Shown: positions 34,757 to 45,900, counted from the stretch's first letter. The stretch is 54,976 nucleotides of DNA from Bacteroidales bacterium (GCA_014860585.1 JACZJL010000089.1:1-54976), one strand, 5' to 3'. Notes: generated by a model from the letters alone, not told the origin. A program made the numbers and translations.

Positions 34757-36997
34757 CTTAATCGTTTTATTGTCATTGGCACATACGAAAAGCACATTAA
34801 ATAAATCATCGTAGCCTTTGAATAGTTCTTCGCCATCATGGTTGATTTGTTCGGCGTGGAAACCAATAATTGTAAGTCCTGCGTTGAAAGATTTTTTAGC
34901 GATAAGTTTTTTCCTATTCTCATTTTCGTTGCGTTGAATAATCTGAATGTTGGAAGGAGAAATTGGCAAACGGCCAGAGTCAATTAACTGGATCAGATTA
35001 GCTTCAACCTGTTGTTTTTCGCTTTCTTTTGCCAGGGAGAATATTTTAATTTCACTTTTACGCCAGTCAGGATGTTCGATGATTATGTAACTTAAAAGAA
35101 TCATCAGATTGGCATTTTCAGCATCTGTACTGCTGATCCACACATGAATGCCATTTTCGTAAATCATTCTTCGCGAAGAACTACCGAGGATGCAAACATC
35201 ATAATTTCCTGCCCTTACCAGGTTGAAATTATCAATGATTTGTGTGAGATTATCCGGATTATCCTTAAAAAACTCGAAAATTACCATGTTGTTTTCCATA
35301 CCTGAAATACCCGGCAATTGAATGATCTGCGCTATGGCTGATGTGTAACTGGGCGAAATGATCGTGTCGATGTATACATTGCTTTTTCGTTTTTCGGATT
35401 TCCTGATCAGTTCTTCAAGTATCTCTTTTGATTTTTCATTTGTGGCTTTCGAAAAATATCCTTCAATCAGATGGATGTAAGTTCCAAAGCCATGATTATG
35501 CGAAATCCATGCAAGCAACTCGAAAGCTTCTTCCCGCCTGAGTGAATCCTTTGACACACAAATTGCCGAAGGTCTCCAGGAATCATCTGACAGGCTTTTC
35601 TTTGATTTTTGCAAAAACACCTGGAGATTACGGTTGAGTTGGAAAAGAGCACCCTTGAATAGGGTTTCAAGACCTTTCCGGTCTTTATGATAATGGTTCA
35701 TATACAAATAGATAAGCACCATGATAATGATCGAACCAAGGGCATACGGGGTATTCATTTTAAACATCAGCCAAACGCTTAGGATAAATCCAATGAGGGA
35801 GAAGTACCATCTCGACTTAAACGAAGGCCTGTAGGACGGGTCAGCGCCGAAATGGTTCAAAAATGAAATAAGATTGAGAGAACCGTACGTAACCATGAAA
35901 AACATCGAAATGATCTTTGCCACTGCATTTACATCACCCAAAGCAATGAAAATAAATGCAATGACAATTACCATCATGGAAGCGTTTCGGGGCTCATGTG
36001 TACCTGGGACACCCTTGGCGAAGAAGTAATTGACTTTTTTTGATGGGAAAGCCTGGTCGAGTGAAAGCGCCTGAAGTGTCCGTGGCGCTACCATTATTGA
36101 GCCAAGCGCTGAAGATATAGTGGAGGCCGCAAGCCCAAGGGGAACAATCCAGGCGCCGAAATAGGCAATTTTTGCCATAATGAGTTGATCATTGACAAGA
36201 TCATCGGGGCTTGCTGAAACAGCTAACTTGTAAAGAATAAAGATGTAAACCAACAGGCCGCTGAATGTTGCAGCTGTAGTGCCAATGGGTATCGAACGTC
36301 GGGGTTTTTCAAGATCACCCGACAGGCCAACCCCTGCAGTCATACCTGTGAAGGCCGGAAAAATAACTGCAAAAACAAAGAAAAAATCATTGCTATTTCT
36401 AAAATCCCCAAGGATATCTGATGAATCGAATGTTTCAGCAAAGGTTGTCGTTCCAATGAAAAACATTACCAACGAAAAAAACAAGATACCCACCACTACG
36501 TAAAGTGCTTTTACACCCATATTTGCCCCTTTGGTCAGCATCAGCAAGGCAAGTAAACCCATTGCCGGGATACTCACCACCTGCCGTGGAAGCTCAACAC
36601 CAAAACGATCAGCGTAAATCTTGAACAATGGATCAAAAGCCTCCGTAAAAGCAATGACATAAAATGCTACACTCACTGCCTGGGATAAAAACAGGGCAAT
36701 CCCTATGGTGGCGCCAATATTCAACCCAAACGAGCGGGACATGATAAAATATTCACCTCCACCTTCAACCTTAAAATTGGTGGCAATCTCTGAAATGGCT
36801 AGTGCTGTAGGAATGGTAACTGCATGGCCGAGAATTACAATAAGTAATGTCCCCATAAAACCAAGTGTTCCCACGGCAAAACCGAAACGCAGGAAAAGGA
36901 TGGCGCCAAGGATAGTAGAAATGGCCGTAAAAAAAACCGGTGCAGTCCCAAAGCCTTTTGTTTCCTTATTCAAACTTGTTAATGTTGGTGCTTTCAT
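34754..36997 (-). CDS. SLC12-like cation-chloride cotransporter / APC permease
   Basis: Membrane transporter of the amino acid-polyamine-organocation superfamily, closest in look to Na-K-Cl cotransporters. The first helices show FGTAPVFFTAISTILGAILFLRFGFAVGTLGF and IPTALAISEIATNFKVEGGGEYFIMSR. About 12 membrane helices fill residues ~15-435. A cytoplasmic C-terminal domain of about 310 residues follows, as in SLC12 proteins, with universal-stress-like alternation. ATG 36997 is preferred to a TTG at 37000. The stop lies in the 19-bp inverted repeat. Confidence 0.88.
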   Translation of the reverse strand: MKAPTLTSLNKETKGFGTAPVFFTAISTILGAILFLRFGFAVGTLGFMGTLLIVILGHAVTIPTALAISEIATNFKVEGGGEYFIMSRSFGLNIGATIGIALFLSQAVSVAFYVIAFTEAFDPLFKIYADRFGVELPRQVVSIPAMGLLALLMLTKGANMGVKALYVVVGILFFSLVMFFIGTTTFAETFDSSDILGDFRNSNDFFFVFAVIFPAFTGMTAGVGLSGDLEKPRRSIPIGTTAATFSGLLVYIFILYKLAVSASPDDLVNDQLIMAKIAYFGAWIVPLGLAASTISSALGSIMVAPRTLQALSLDQAFPSKKVNYFFAKGVPGTHEPRNASMMVIVIAFIFIALGDVNAVAKIISMFFMVTYGSLNLISFLNHFGADPSYRPSFKSRWYFSLIGFILSVWLMFKMNTPYALGSIIIMVLIYLYMNHYHKDRKGLETLFKGALFQLNRNLQVFLQKSKKSLSDDSWRPSAICVSKDSLRREEAFELLAWISHNHGFGTYIHLIEGYFSKATNEKSKEILEELIRKSEKRKSNVYIDTIISPSYTSAIAQIIQLPGISGMENNMVIFEFFKDNPDNLTQIIDNFNLVRAGNYDVCILGSSSRRMIYENGIHVWISSTDAENANLMILLSYIIIEHPDWRKSEIKIFSLAKESEKQQVEANLIQLIDSGRLPISPSNIQIIQRNENENRKKLIAKKSFNAGLTIIGFHAEQINHDGEELFKGYDDLFNVLFVCANDNKTIK

Positions 36998-37141
36998 CAA
37001 AAACTGAAGTGATGGTTTAGATAACTATTATTCAGCATGCAATATTAACCATTTTCGTCGATCAATCGAAAACAATTTAAACTCTCGGAGTGATTCTTCG
37101 TTTCTCGGCCTCAGGTATGTCCTATGAAGCATACTGTACCA

Positions 37142-40084
37142 TTACCCGCTCCGCGGGTCGGGTACAATCGGCAGCTTGGCCATTTTCTCCACTATCATGC
37201 TCTGGAAGCCAAATTCTTCGTCAATTTTTCCTAAAAGGAGATAAACGCCATGCCCGCGAAATGGCCATTGATCGAGGGTTTTGGGGAAATGGGTCGTGTC
37301 AAAAAATTCCCCTTGCACGTCGATGAAAGTACCGAAGTTCATGATCTGTCCGGATTTCGTTTTGGTGAATTTGCGGGTCACCAGCTCGCCGAGCATCCTT
37401 ACTGTTTTACCGGTGTTGGCCGCCATCTCCCTGGCCATCACCTCGCCTCGGAAAGGGGTTTTGAGCAGGTCGAAATATTTGATGGAAACGGGAAAGCCAA
37501 TCAGCTCAATTTCGTCGTAGGCGTCTTCCACCACGCTGTGTTCGAGGTGCGGCAGGGTGAAATTCTTTTTTGGAGGTAAAAAGAGCGCTGATTGGGTGAT
37601 GTCGCGTTTGCTTTTCCCAAAAAAGAGGTGGGCATCCCACAGCAGCCGACTTTTGCTGATACCGGTGAAGCGCAGCGCTCCCGTGCGGATAAGCAGAATA
37701 AGCTGGTCCAGCCCGGGGTGCACGCGCTGGATAAAGTCTTCGAGATCGGCAAACATGCCGTGGATGCGGCGTTCTTCCACGATCCTTAGTCCAAGCTTAC
37801 TCTCGAGGTTCTGGATGTGAATAAATCCTACAAAAATCTGGTCGCCGTAAATGGTGGTTTTGTACTCGCTGCGGTTCACGCAGGGCAGTTCGATTTTGGC
37901 GCCACAGCGTTTGGCCTCATTAAAATAAACCCAGGTTTTGTAATATCCCCCGAAGTTGTTAATCACTGCTGTCATGAATTCGAGCGGATAGTGGGCTTTG
38001 AGGTAAAGGCTCTGGTAACTTTCCACGGCGTAGGAGGCCGAATGGGCTTTGGAAAAGGCATATCCGGCGAATGACTCCACTTGTCGCCATACTTCTTTGG
38101 TGATGGCCTCGTCGCGTCCGAGTTGTTGCGATTTTTCAAAAAAGCGGTCGACGATCTGCTGGAACTCTTTCTTACCGCGTACCTTACCGCTCATGGCGCG
38201 CCGCAGCACGTCCGACTCCGCCAGGTTCAATCCACCGTAATGGTGACAAACCTTCAGCACATCCTCCTGGTAAACCATCACGCCAAAGGTCTCTTTCAAC
38301 TGTTCTTCCATGACCGGGTGGATGTATTCAAAGTCGTTCGGATGGTGGAAACGGTGAATATACTCCCGCATCATCCCCGAGCGCGCCACACCCGGCCTCA
38401 CGATGGAACTGGCAGCCACCAGCGTAAGGTAGTTGTCGCACCGCAATTTGGTAAGCAAGCCACGCATGGCAGGACTCTCGATATAGAAGCATCCGATGGT
38501 TTCAGCGCGTTTGAGTTGTGCCTTTACCTGCGCATCCTTTTTAAATTTTGGAATATTGTGGACATCCACCTCTTCGCCGCGGTTGGATTTGATGATATCG
38601 GCACATTCCTTTATGTGCCCAATGCCACGCTGGCTTAGGATGTCCATCTTCTCAAAACCAATGTCTTCGGCCACGTACATATCCCATTGTGTTGTCGGGA
38701 ATCCTTTTGGCGGGAGGTCAAGGGCGGTGTAGCAGGTGATGGGCTTCTCGGAAATCAATACCCCGCCGGCGTGAATGCTGCGGATATTTGGGAAGTCGGT
38801 CATCTGCGCAGCTACCTTAAGTACCTGTGAAGTCACGCTATCGCGGTTTTGACGTTTTTCGGGAAAATCCACTAGGTCGTCAATTTCGGATTTTGGGAGG
38901 CCGTACACTTTGCCCAATTCCCGTAGAGGCGAACGGTCTTTAAATGTCGGAATTGTCCCCATCAGCGCGGTGTGACGGCGTCCGTAGCGCTTAAAAATGT
39001 AGTCAATCACCTCGTCGCGTTCTTTCCATGAGTAGTCAATGTCGAAGTCGGGCGGACTGGTGCGCATCGGGTTGATGAACCGCTCGAAGTAGAGGTCGAG
39101 TTCGATGGGGTCAACGTCGGTGATCTTGAGGCAGTAGGCCACCACGCTGTTGGCGCCGCTGCCGCGACCAACATGGTAAAACCCGCGCGCCATCGAATAG
39201 CGCACGATGTCCCACGCCATCAGGAAATACGACGAAAAACCAAGCCGGTCAATGATCTCCAACTCATGTTGCACCCGCTGCAGGGCGGTTTTGTCATTTT
39301 TCCCGTAGCGGTAAATCATTCCGTCTAGCGCCAGCTTTTCGAGCAACACCTTGTCATCGTAGCGGCTGCCGGTGAAAATCTGTTTGTTTTTGGATGTTTT
39401 GAATTCAAAATCAATGCTGCACGAACCCAGCAACTTTCGAGTGTTTTCAATAATTTCAGGAAAATCTGCAAAAGGCTTGATGACCTGATTAACGGGGAGG
39501 AGTAATTCGTCCGGAAGGGCAAAGTCCTGTGGTGACAGTTTGGTGATCAGCGTGTTTTTATCAATGGCCCGCAGGTTTTGATGCAACAGGAAGCCTTCTT
39601 GATTCAGAAAAGTAACCGGATGAAAAACAACCAGTTTCGAATGATCGGCACAGAGCGCTGAAGTCACCATTTTCCTCACTTCCTCCGGCCTGATCCCGAT
39701 AAATTCATAATCACGGAGTTTGTGCTCCGGAGGGGTTGAAAACGGCCAGATTACGAAAACGTTTGCAAAATCAGGCGGCCGGTCGGGTAGGGGAGTTTGC
39801 TCCAGGTTGTGCTGCGACAAAAATTCATTCAGTTCCCTGAAACCCTCATTGTTCATGGCAATGCCAATGTAAATCAGCCGGTCATCCCGCCGGAACTCGA
39901 TGCCTGCCACCGGTTTAGTACCTTGCTGTTTACATGCCTTCACAAAATCGATGGTTCCGGTCGAGTTGTTGATGTCGGTTAAAGCCAGTGTTTCGATTCC
40001 CTTTTTTGCCGCTTCCGCAACCAGTTCTTCCACCGGAATCGTTCCGTAGCGCAGGCTGTAATATGAATGGGCATTGATAATCAA
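37142..40084 (-). CDS. DNA polymerase III alpha subunit, short DnaE2-like form
   Basis: C-family DNA polymerase, 980 aa. The PHP domain is at the start (INAHSYYSLRYGTIPVEELV, then LALTDINN). The palm has GRGSGANSVVAYCLKITDVDP and the metal-binding PPDFDIDYSW (about residues 343-352). A helix-hairpin-helix region and a C-terminal OB fold (VRMLGELVTRKFTKTKSGQIMNF) follow. It is shorter than a replicative DnaE and lacks the tau-binding tail, which suggests the DnaE2/ImuC translesion type; no imuB or dinB lies beside it. It begins with TTG (40084), as no ATG is near and the family N-terminus starts exactly there. Confidence 0.88.
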   Translation of the reverse strand: MIINAHSYYSLRYGTIPVEELVAEAAKKGIETLALTDINNSTGTIDFVKACKQQGTKPVAGIEFRRDDRLIYIGIAMNNEGFRELNEFLSQHNLEQTPLPDRPPDFANVFVIWPFSTPPEHKLRDYEFIGIRPEEVRKMVTSALCADHSKLVVFHPVTFLNQEGFLLHQNLRAIDKNTLITKLSPQDFALPDELLLPVNQVIKPFADFPEIIENTRKLLGSCSIDFEFKTSKNKQIFTGSRYDDKVLLEKLALDGMIYRYGKNDKTALQRVQHELEIIDRLGFSSYFLMAWDIVRYSMARGFYHVGRGSGANSVVAYCLKITDVDPIELDLYFERFINPMRTSPPDFDIDYSWKERDEVIDYIFKRYGRRHTALMGTIPTFKDRSPLRELGKVYGLPKSEIDDLVDFPEKRQNRDSVTSQVLKVAAQMTDFPNIRSIHAGGVLISEKPITCYTALDLPPKGFPTTQWDMYVAEDIGFEKMDILSQRGIGHIKECADIIKSNRGEEVDVHNIPKFKKDAQVKAQLKRAETIGCFYIESPAMRGLLTKLRCDNYLTLVAASSIVRPGVARSGMMREYIHRFHHPNDFEYIHPVMEEQLKETFGVMVYQEDVLKVCHHYGGLNLAESDVLRRAMSGKVRGKKEFQQIVDRFFEKSQQLGRDEAITKEVWRQVESFAGYAFSKAHSASYAVESYQSLYLKAHYPLEFMTAVINNFGGYYKTWVYFNEAKRCGAKIELPCVNRSEYKTTIYGDQIFVGFIHIQNLESKLGLRIVEERRIHGMFADLEDFIQRVHPGLDQLILLIRTGALRFTGISKSRLLWDAHLFFGKSKRDITQSALFLPPKKNFTLPHLEHSVVEDAYDEIELIGFPVSIKYFDLLKTPFRGEVMAREMAANTGKTVRMLGELVTRKFTKTKSGQIMNFGTFIDVQGEFFDTTHFPKTLDQWPFRGHGVYLLLGKIDEEFGFQSMIVEKMAKLPIVPDPRSG

Positions 40085-40108
40085 GCGATAAAATTTAAAT
40101 GATTAGAT

Positions 40109-40123
40109 ATTAATCAGATTAAT
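40109..40123. promoter_or_regulatory. 15-bp palindrome upstream of the DnaE-like gene
   Basis: ATTAATC and GATTAAT flank a single A and are perfect complements. The position just upstream of the polymerase start suggests a repressor-binding site. The regulator is unknown. Confidence 0.45.
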
Positions 40124-40389
40124 GTTTACAAAATAATTATTTTATTCGAATTGGTGAAAAAAAAATGAACTTCTTCAACTCCAACCAACAAGGTTGATCA
40201 ATCGCTCAACAAAAAGGATTGTCTGGCCAGACTCTTTATCAAACTTTTCAGGTGTTTTTTTGATTATCCCACCAGCTTGATATTCTTTCTTTTAACCCAC
40301 TGAAAAATAAGCAAAAGATGATTTTTCCTTCCAAAGAATCAGAAGTCATATTGGAAAATCATCACCAACATTTGAACTTCAACAATTTC

Positions 40390-40419
40390 TTTGTGTTTAT
40401 TGATGAATTCCTAAATTTG
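40390..40419 (+). promoter_or_regulatory. Bacteroidota-type promoter for the thioredoxin-like gene
   Basis: TTTG (40390-40393) and TAAATTTG (40412-40419) are separated by 18 bases, matching the TTTG-n19-TAnnTTTG consensus closely. The ATG follows 27 bases later. Confidence 0.75.
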
Positions 40420-40446
40420 CCGCACTAACTTTTTAATTTAATCTTT

Positions 40447-40971
40447 ATGAAATTCGCATCAAAATTTGTTTTAGCTTTTTTTATAGCATTCGCTTTTTTG
40501 TTTCAAACCACTCAGGCACAAGATATAACGCCTAGCAAGAAAATGTACGGGAAGTCTTTCTATCATCAGAAAGCCCCGGATTTTGTAGTTGAAAAATGGC
40601 TTTCGGACGAGCCAAATACAAAAGGAAAATTTGTGATGATTGACTTTTGGGCTACCTGGTGTGGTCCCTGCAAGCGTGCTATCCCCCAATTCAACGAATG
40701 GCACAACAAATACAAAGACCGGATGGTGGTCATTGGCGTTTCTGATGAGCCTGAAGCAAAAGTATTGGCATTGAAAGACCCAAAAAAAGACTATTACAGT
40801 GCCATTGACACTCAGAAGCGGATGAAAAATATTTACGAGGTTTCCGGGATTCCGCACGTCGTAATCATTGATCCAAAAGGTATTGTCAGATGGCAGGGCT
40901 TCCCATTCCTCTCTGGTTTCGAGCTGACAGATGCTGTGATTGATGAAATTTTGGAAAAATACGGAAAGTAG
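40447..40971 (+). CDS. Secreted thioredoxin-like (TlpA/ResA family) protein
   Basis: Extracytoplasmic thiol-disulphide protein (174 aa). The signal peptide is residues ~1-24, ending at TTQAQ. A redoxin-type domain follows with FVMIDFWATWCGPCKRAIPQF, whose CGPC is the active site, and the cis-proline loop SGIPHVVIIDPKG. It is likely periplasmic or membrane-associated. The partner is not evident from neighbours. Confidence 0.88.
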   Translation: MKFASKFVLAFFIAFAFLFQTTQAQDITPSKKMYGKSFYHQKAPDFVVEKWLSDEPNTKGKFVMIDFWATWCGPCKRAIPQFNEWHNKYKDRMVVIGVSDEPEAKVLALKDPKKDYYSAIDTQKRMKNIYEVSGIPHVVIIDPKGIVRWQGFPFLSGFELTDAVIDEILEKYGK

Positions 40972-41128
40972 TCTGTAACTTTATCTGGCTAAATGAGTCT
41001 ATAGGAAGTTAATTTCAGTTTCGGCCTGTTACCATGCAGTGCATCTAACCCGGATAGGGATTTTGATTAGAAAAATTGAAACCCTTTGAAATCTACTTAC
41101 TATAGTCTTACGAAAATCAAACTGAATC

Positions 41129-42025
41129 TTGCCCACAATTCTTCAAATAAACGGTCTTTCAAAACATTACGGACGCATTCATGCCGTTGATGGTTTTGAT
41201 CTTACGGTTAATAAAGGTGAAATTCATGGACTCCTTGGCCCAAATGGAAGCGGGAAAACTACCACCCTCGGAGTAATTCTCGACATCGTCAGGCCAACTG
41301 CAGGAAGTTTCCGGTGGTTTGAGCAGGAACCTACAGCACAAATCCGCAGGCGGCTGGGCGCCACACTTGAGCAGCCGGTTTTTTATCCCTACCTTTCGGC
41401 TGTAAACAATTTGAAGGTTATTGCCAGAATTAAAGATATTCCCTTCAACGATTTTGAAAGAGTACTCAGGATTGTTGACCTTTATCATCGCAAGGATGAT
41501 AAGTTCAGAACCTACTCACTCGGGATGAAGCAGCGCCTGGCCATTGCTTCCGTATTAATCGGAAAGCCGGAAGTGCTGATACTGGATGAGCCTACCAATG
41601 GGCTTGATCCACAGGGCATTTTCGAAATCAGGAACCTTATTATTCGGATTGGGAGTGAGGGCATGACGATTATTTTGGCAAGCCATCTTCTGGATGAGGT
41701 GCAGAAAGTTTGTTCTCATCTTGCAGTAATGCATCAGGGTAAAAAACTCTATTCAGGCAGTGTTGAGGAAGTGCTGAGTGAATCCACAAAAGTTGAACTG
41801 GCCTCAAATCACCTCGAAATGCTTGCAGTTGCCCTAAAAGAGTATCAGGGTATTACTTCGATCACATTGGATAATAAATTGTTGATTTGCAGTGTTGAGC
41901 CAGGGGTTTCACCTGGTGATATTAACGAATTTCTGATGGAAAAAGGAATAGTACTGACTCACCTGAGCAAACGCCGTAAATCGCTGGAGCAGCATTTTTT
42001 TGAAATTTTACAACAGGGAAAATGA
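41129..42025 (+). CDS. ABC transporter ATP-binding protein
   Basis: ABC-2-type exporter ATPase (298 aa). Walker A is GLLGPNGSGKTTT, the signature is YSLGMKQRLAIA, Walker B is VLILDEPTNGLDP, and the switch His is in ASHLLDE. It starts with TTG 41129 (PTILQINGLSKHYG follows); no ATG lies in the right place. It overlaps the permease start by four bases (ATGA). The substrate is unknown. Confidence 0.93.
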   Translation: MPTILQINGLSKHYGRIHAVDGFDLTVNKGEIHGLLGPNGSGKTTTLGVILDIVRPTAGSFRWFEQEPTAQIRRRLGATLEQPVFYPYLSAVNNLKVIARIKDIPFNDFERVLRIVDLYHRKDDKFRTYSLGMKQRLAIASVLIGKPEVLILDEPTNGLDPQGIFEIRNLIIRIGSEGMTIILASHLLDEVQKVCSHLAVMHQGKKLYSGSVEEVLSESTKVELASNHLEMLAVALKEYQGITSITLDNKLLICSVEPGVSPGDINEFLMEKGIVLTHLSKRRKSLEQHFFEILQQGK

Positions 42026-42843
42026 TGAAACTGCTGTTGATTGAATGGGAGAAAATTCGCAATTACAGGGCATTCTGGCTCATGGTGGCGCTTTATCTTT
42101 TTGTTTTGATATCTGCGGTCATCGGGTTGCCGGCATTCTTCAACTATATGACCGATAAAACCAATGCATCAGTGGTCACAAAGTTGTTTACCAGGTTACT
42201 GTTGAGTTTCCCTGATGTATGGCAAAATATTGCCTTTTTTGCTGGTTTGAGGGCATTTATCAAAGTAGTCCTTGCTATTCTTGTCGTGATTTTGATCTCA
42301 AACGAATTTTCTTTTCTCACCATTCGGTCAAATATCATAAACGGTTTAAGCAGGAAACATTTTTTACTTGCCAAAATCGAATTGGTTTTTATGCTCAGTC
42401 TGCTCTCTACACTGGTCCTTTTTCTTTCAGGATTATACCTTGGTTTTGTTAATACGCCAACGATTACTTTCAGCCAGTTATTTAGCAGGATTTATTTTCT
42501 GCCGGCATATTTTGTAGAACTTTTCACCTACCTGACGTTTGCAATGATGATTAGGATTTTAATCAGAAAAACTGGATTCGCAATCATTGCCTTGCTTTTT
42601 TATATTATGGTTGAGCCTATAATCCAATATTACACTCCTGATCAGTTTGACAAATTTTTGCCGCTGAATGCAATGAACCACCTGGTTTGGTCAGTAAATA
42701 CTTCGAGTGTGTCGATTAAAACACCTGAAATCAATTTTACACTGCAAGAGAGTATTGCACTCACTGACCTGGCTGTTTGCCTTGCTTATGCTGTATTCTT
42801 TACAGGAATCATCTGGTTCTATCTGAAGCGCAAGGATTTATAA
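42022..42843 (+). CDS. ABC transporter permease
   Basis: Membrane partner of the preceding ATPase: 273 aa with about six hydrophobic segments (around residues 18-38, 75-98, 115-137, 155-178, 185-203 and 245-267). Of the ABC-2 type. Its start overlaps the ATPase stop, so the two are translationally coupled. A bidirectional terminator follows the stop. Confidence 0.88.
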   Translation: MMKLLLIEWEKIRNYRAFWLMVALYLFVLISAVIGLPAFFNYMTDKTNASVVTKLFTRLLLSFPDVWQNIAFFAGLRAFIKVVLAILVVILISNEFSFLTIRSNIINGLSRKHFLLAKIELVFMLSLLSTLVLFLSGLYLGFVNTPTITFSQLFSRIYFLPAYFVELFTYLTFAMMIRILIRKTGFAIIALLFYIMVEPIIQYYTPDQFDKFLPLNAMNHLVWSVNTSSVSIKTPEINFTLQESIALTDLAVCLAYAVFFTGIIWFYLKRKDL

Positions 42844-42861
42844 CCTTTTCGATTTAATGAT

Positions 42862-42903
42862 AAAAAAAGCCCGGATCATTTGACTGACCCGGGCTTCTTT
42901 TTA
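42862..42903. terminator. Bidirectional rho-independent terminator
   Basis: AAGCCCGG (42867-42874) pairs with CCGGGCTT (42889-42896). A seven-A run precedes it and a T-rich run follows. It serves both the ABC operon (+) and the C25 protease gene (-), whose stops face each other here. Confidence 0.85.
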
Positions 42904-42918
42904 TCAAGGTTTGTGATG

Positions 42919-45900
42919 CTATTGAATCACAACTTTTCTGATGATTACATCATCGCTCGTGTTAAGGCGCAAGTAGTAAATACCGCGGGCAAAATCACCC
43001 AGTTCAATTTGGTGGGTAACCGAGCCATCAAGCTGGCCAATCTGACGACTGTAAACATGCTGACCCTGGTAATTCATCAGTGTATATCCGAGCTTTTCTG
43101 ATATACCTCTAAGGGTGATATTCAGGACGTTTGTGGCCGGATTTGGAAAAATCATCAAACTCAGGTTGTCATTAATTTCGCTAACGCCAATGCATGGATC
43201 GAAGGTAATCACGATAGAATCCTCTCCTTCACAATCGTTAGCATCTGTAACAACTACTGAATAGGTTACTGAGCCTAAACCAACTCCGGTTGAGTCAACC
43301 TGTATGGTTGGGGTAGTGTAACCACCTGGTGTCCAAAGGTAGCTAACTGCGCCAGCAGTAGTGGCATTTAGGGTAATGGTTTGATCAGCGCACACAGTTT
43401 GGTCTTCGCCAAGATTTACCTGTGGCGGGATATTAACAACAAGCGTGTAGCTATCCGTTACAATGGTTTCTCCATCGTCAATTGAAACCGTATATGTGGT
43501 TGTCACATCGGGGGTAGCAATTGGGTTTGGGCTGTTGGGATTACTTAGCGAACCAGCTGGCGACCAGGTGCAGTTGTAAGTTCCTGTACCGCCCGAAGGA
43601 TTGGCTAATAGCATTGCAGATCCACCCTGGCAGATCATTTCAGGTTCTGAAGTAATATTGCAGGTTAATGTTCCCATAGTTTGGAAAGATGCAGCCCAAC
43701 CGGCTTTCACAACTGAGTTGTCAGAGGTAAATTTGAAAGTAATCGCACCGGAGGCATGTGTTGAAGTCACAGTGACAGGACTTGTGGTTCCATGGAAAGG
43801 ACTGCCGGGGAATGCAGGAGCCGAAATATCCGGGCCATTATGAATATGCAGATAATCATAATTGGCTTCAGTATCAAATATGGTAAAAGTAAATTCAAGG
43901 GGCTGTCCTGTGTTTGCTGGGAAAAAAGTCATTGTAAAGTTTTCATTGCTTGCATAATTGGCGCCTGGGCCTCCTGAATCGTAGAACATACCATTGGCAG
44001 CAGTTACGTTTCCATTACCCATCATGTATTCGGGACCGCTGGTCGTGAACGACCATACAGGGCAATTCGTTGCCTGGCCGTTTGAATTTTTTGGAACAAT
44101 CTTCCAGTAATAAGTGGTGTTAGGCATCATTGTGGGTGAATAAGACGGGATCGTGGCTGTTTCGACAAAAGGTGGGTTTGGTACAACCCCAAAATAAACA
44201 TCAAATAAAGTGGCATCAAGCGAAACCCAGGTCAATGTTGTGTTCATAGGAACATTAACAGCTTCGTCGGCCGGATTGGGATTGGATGCGCATTCCGGTA
44301 CACCGGTGATATAATGGCAGCTGACTTCTGCTTCCCATCCGATTTTTGTGATTGATCCATCTGAAGTAAATTTGAATGTCAAAGCACCGGAGCCATTCAA
44401 TGCTAAAATTATACCCGGGTTGGTAGTTCCATGGAATGGGCTTCCCGGAACCTGCGGTGAGGAGGCGTTTGGACCGTTGTAGATGTATAAATAGTCATAA
44501 TTCGACTCCGTTTCAAATGACAGGAAGTTCACCTTGATCACTCCATCGGTTGAAGCCGGTAGGAAGGTCATTGTCAAACTTTCGTTGTTGCCATATTCTC
44601 CACCTGGGCCGCCTGAATCGTAGAATAAACCTACACAAGTTGTGACCGTCTGGTTCGACATGTTGTATTCAGGGATTAAACCAATTACTACAGTAATCGT
44701 CTGTTCATCTGTGTATAGACCTGAAGGGCCTGCAGTAGCAGAGAGGTTAACATTTACAGGGTAACCAATAGGAGATGAAGCATCAGCACTCACACTGATC
44801 GAGATTTCTTCAGAACCACCGGCAGCAATACTGGCAATGTTTACACTTGCAGTATTGATGGTGAGCATCGGATCATTGGATACAATGCTGATTATTGCAT
44901 TGGAGATATTACTGTGACCTGTATTATTGACATTCATTTTTACCAGAGCTGTTTCACCCGGGTCGAGAATGCCGTCATTGTTTCCTGATTGAGAATCATC
45001 TATGATAAAAGAGTCGGCAATTACAACAACAGGCGCCTGAAGTGTAATAAACAGGTTTGAAGTCCATGTATCACTTCCGTCTGTCATTGTCAGCGTGAAT
45101 TGTGCTTTGTGTTGATCTGGGACGAAAGAGGTTACAGAGAAACTGTAAGCACTGTTAACAGTTGCGGTTCCACCGTTTGCTATAGGGCCGAAGTTTTGTG
45201 ATGCAGCACTTGTAAGTGTTATATACTGGTCAGTGCCGGAAATTGTTGCAACAACTGCTGCTGAGGGATCAGCGCCAACGTTTTTCAGGGTTACATTTAC
45301 ACTGATGTTTTCGCCATAATCGGCCAGCCCGTTATTATTTCCTGAAAGATCGCTGATTGTGTAGCTGTCGAGCACAACGTATGGTCCTTCGAGAGCGGCA
45401 GCGGGTATCTGAACCATGTAAGGTATGCGTTGAGGTTTTGTAACAACAATGTCAACCATGCCACCGGAAAGGATGGGTTCGAGGGGAACTTCAACAACAC
45501 CGGTTTCACCAACAAGCGCAGAGCCGTGAAGTACGCCATCTTTTGAAATACCTACATAAGAACCTGCTTCGGCAGTTACTTCATAATAATCCATCCCAAT
45601 TGGAACTATGGCCATGTGAGATACAGTGTTGTCAGATCCCTGTGTGTGATAAGGAACCAAAGACGGGTCACCCAAAACGTTATAAGCCTGCCAGTAATAG
45701 GTCGGGCTTGAATGGCTGGGCCACCCCTGAATATGAACCTCAGTAACTGCGAGGTTACCTACAAAATTGGTCGATCCGGTGGTTACATAATCACTCACAA
45801 AAGGGGCATCGTAAGCACCCCACGTAGTTTCTTCAAAGGTGGGAACATAGCCATTGTTTGTTCCTTGAATCGGGAAGGCGCCTACTGCCCAGTAAAAATC

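Larger units (their letters stand above)
40085..40446. other. Intergenic region between divergent dnaE-like and thioredoxin-like genes
   Basis: 362 bases without a gene. It holds a 15-bp palindrome (ATTAATC-A-GATTAAT, 40109-40123) 25 bases ahead of the polymerase start. It also holds an imperfect 11-bp inverted repeat (40317-40328 with 40353-40363, one extra T) and a strong promoter for the + strand gene at 40390-40419. I see no RNA gene. Confidence 0.7.

Noticed and set aside
34684-34983. 99-codon - strand frame over the end of the transporter gene
   Set aside because: It overlaps the transporter's C-terminal coding sequence in another frame and crosses the 19-bp inverted repeat; a shadow frame.
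38081-38638. 185-codon + strand frame opposite the DnaE-like gene
   Set aside because: Antisense shadow of a conserved polymerase; its length follows from the codon bias of the true frame.
40085-40446. Possible CRISPR or tRNA in the longer intergenic stretches
   Set aside because: No regularly spaced repeats and no cloverleaf-forming sequence were seen here or in the other intergenic regions.
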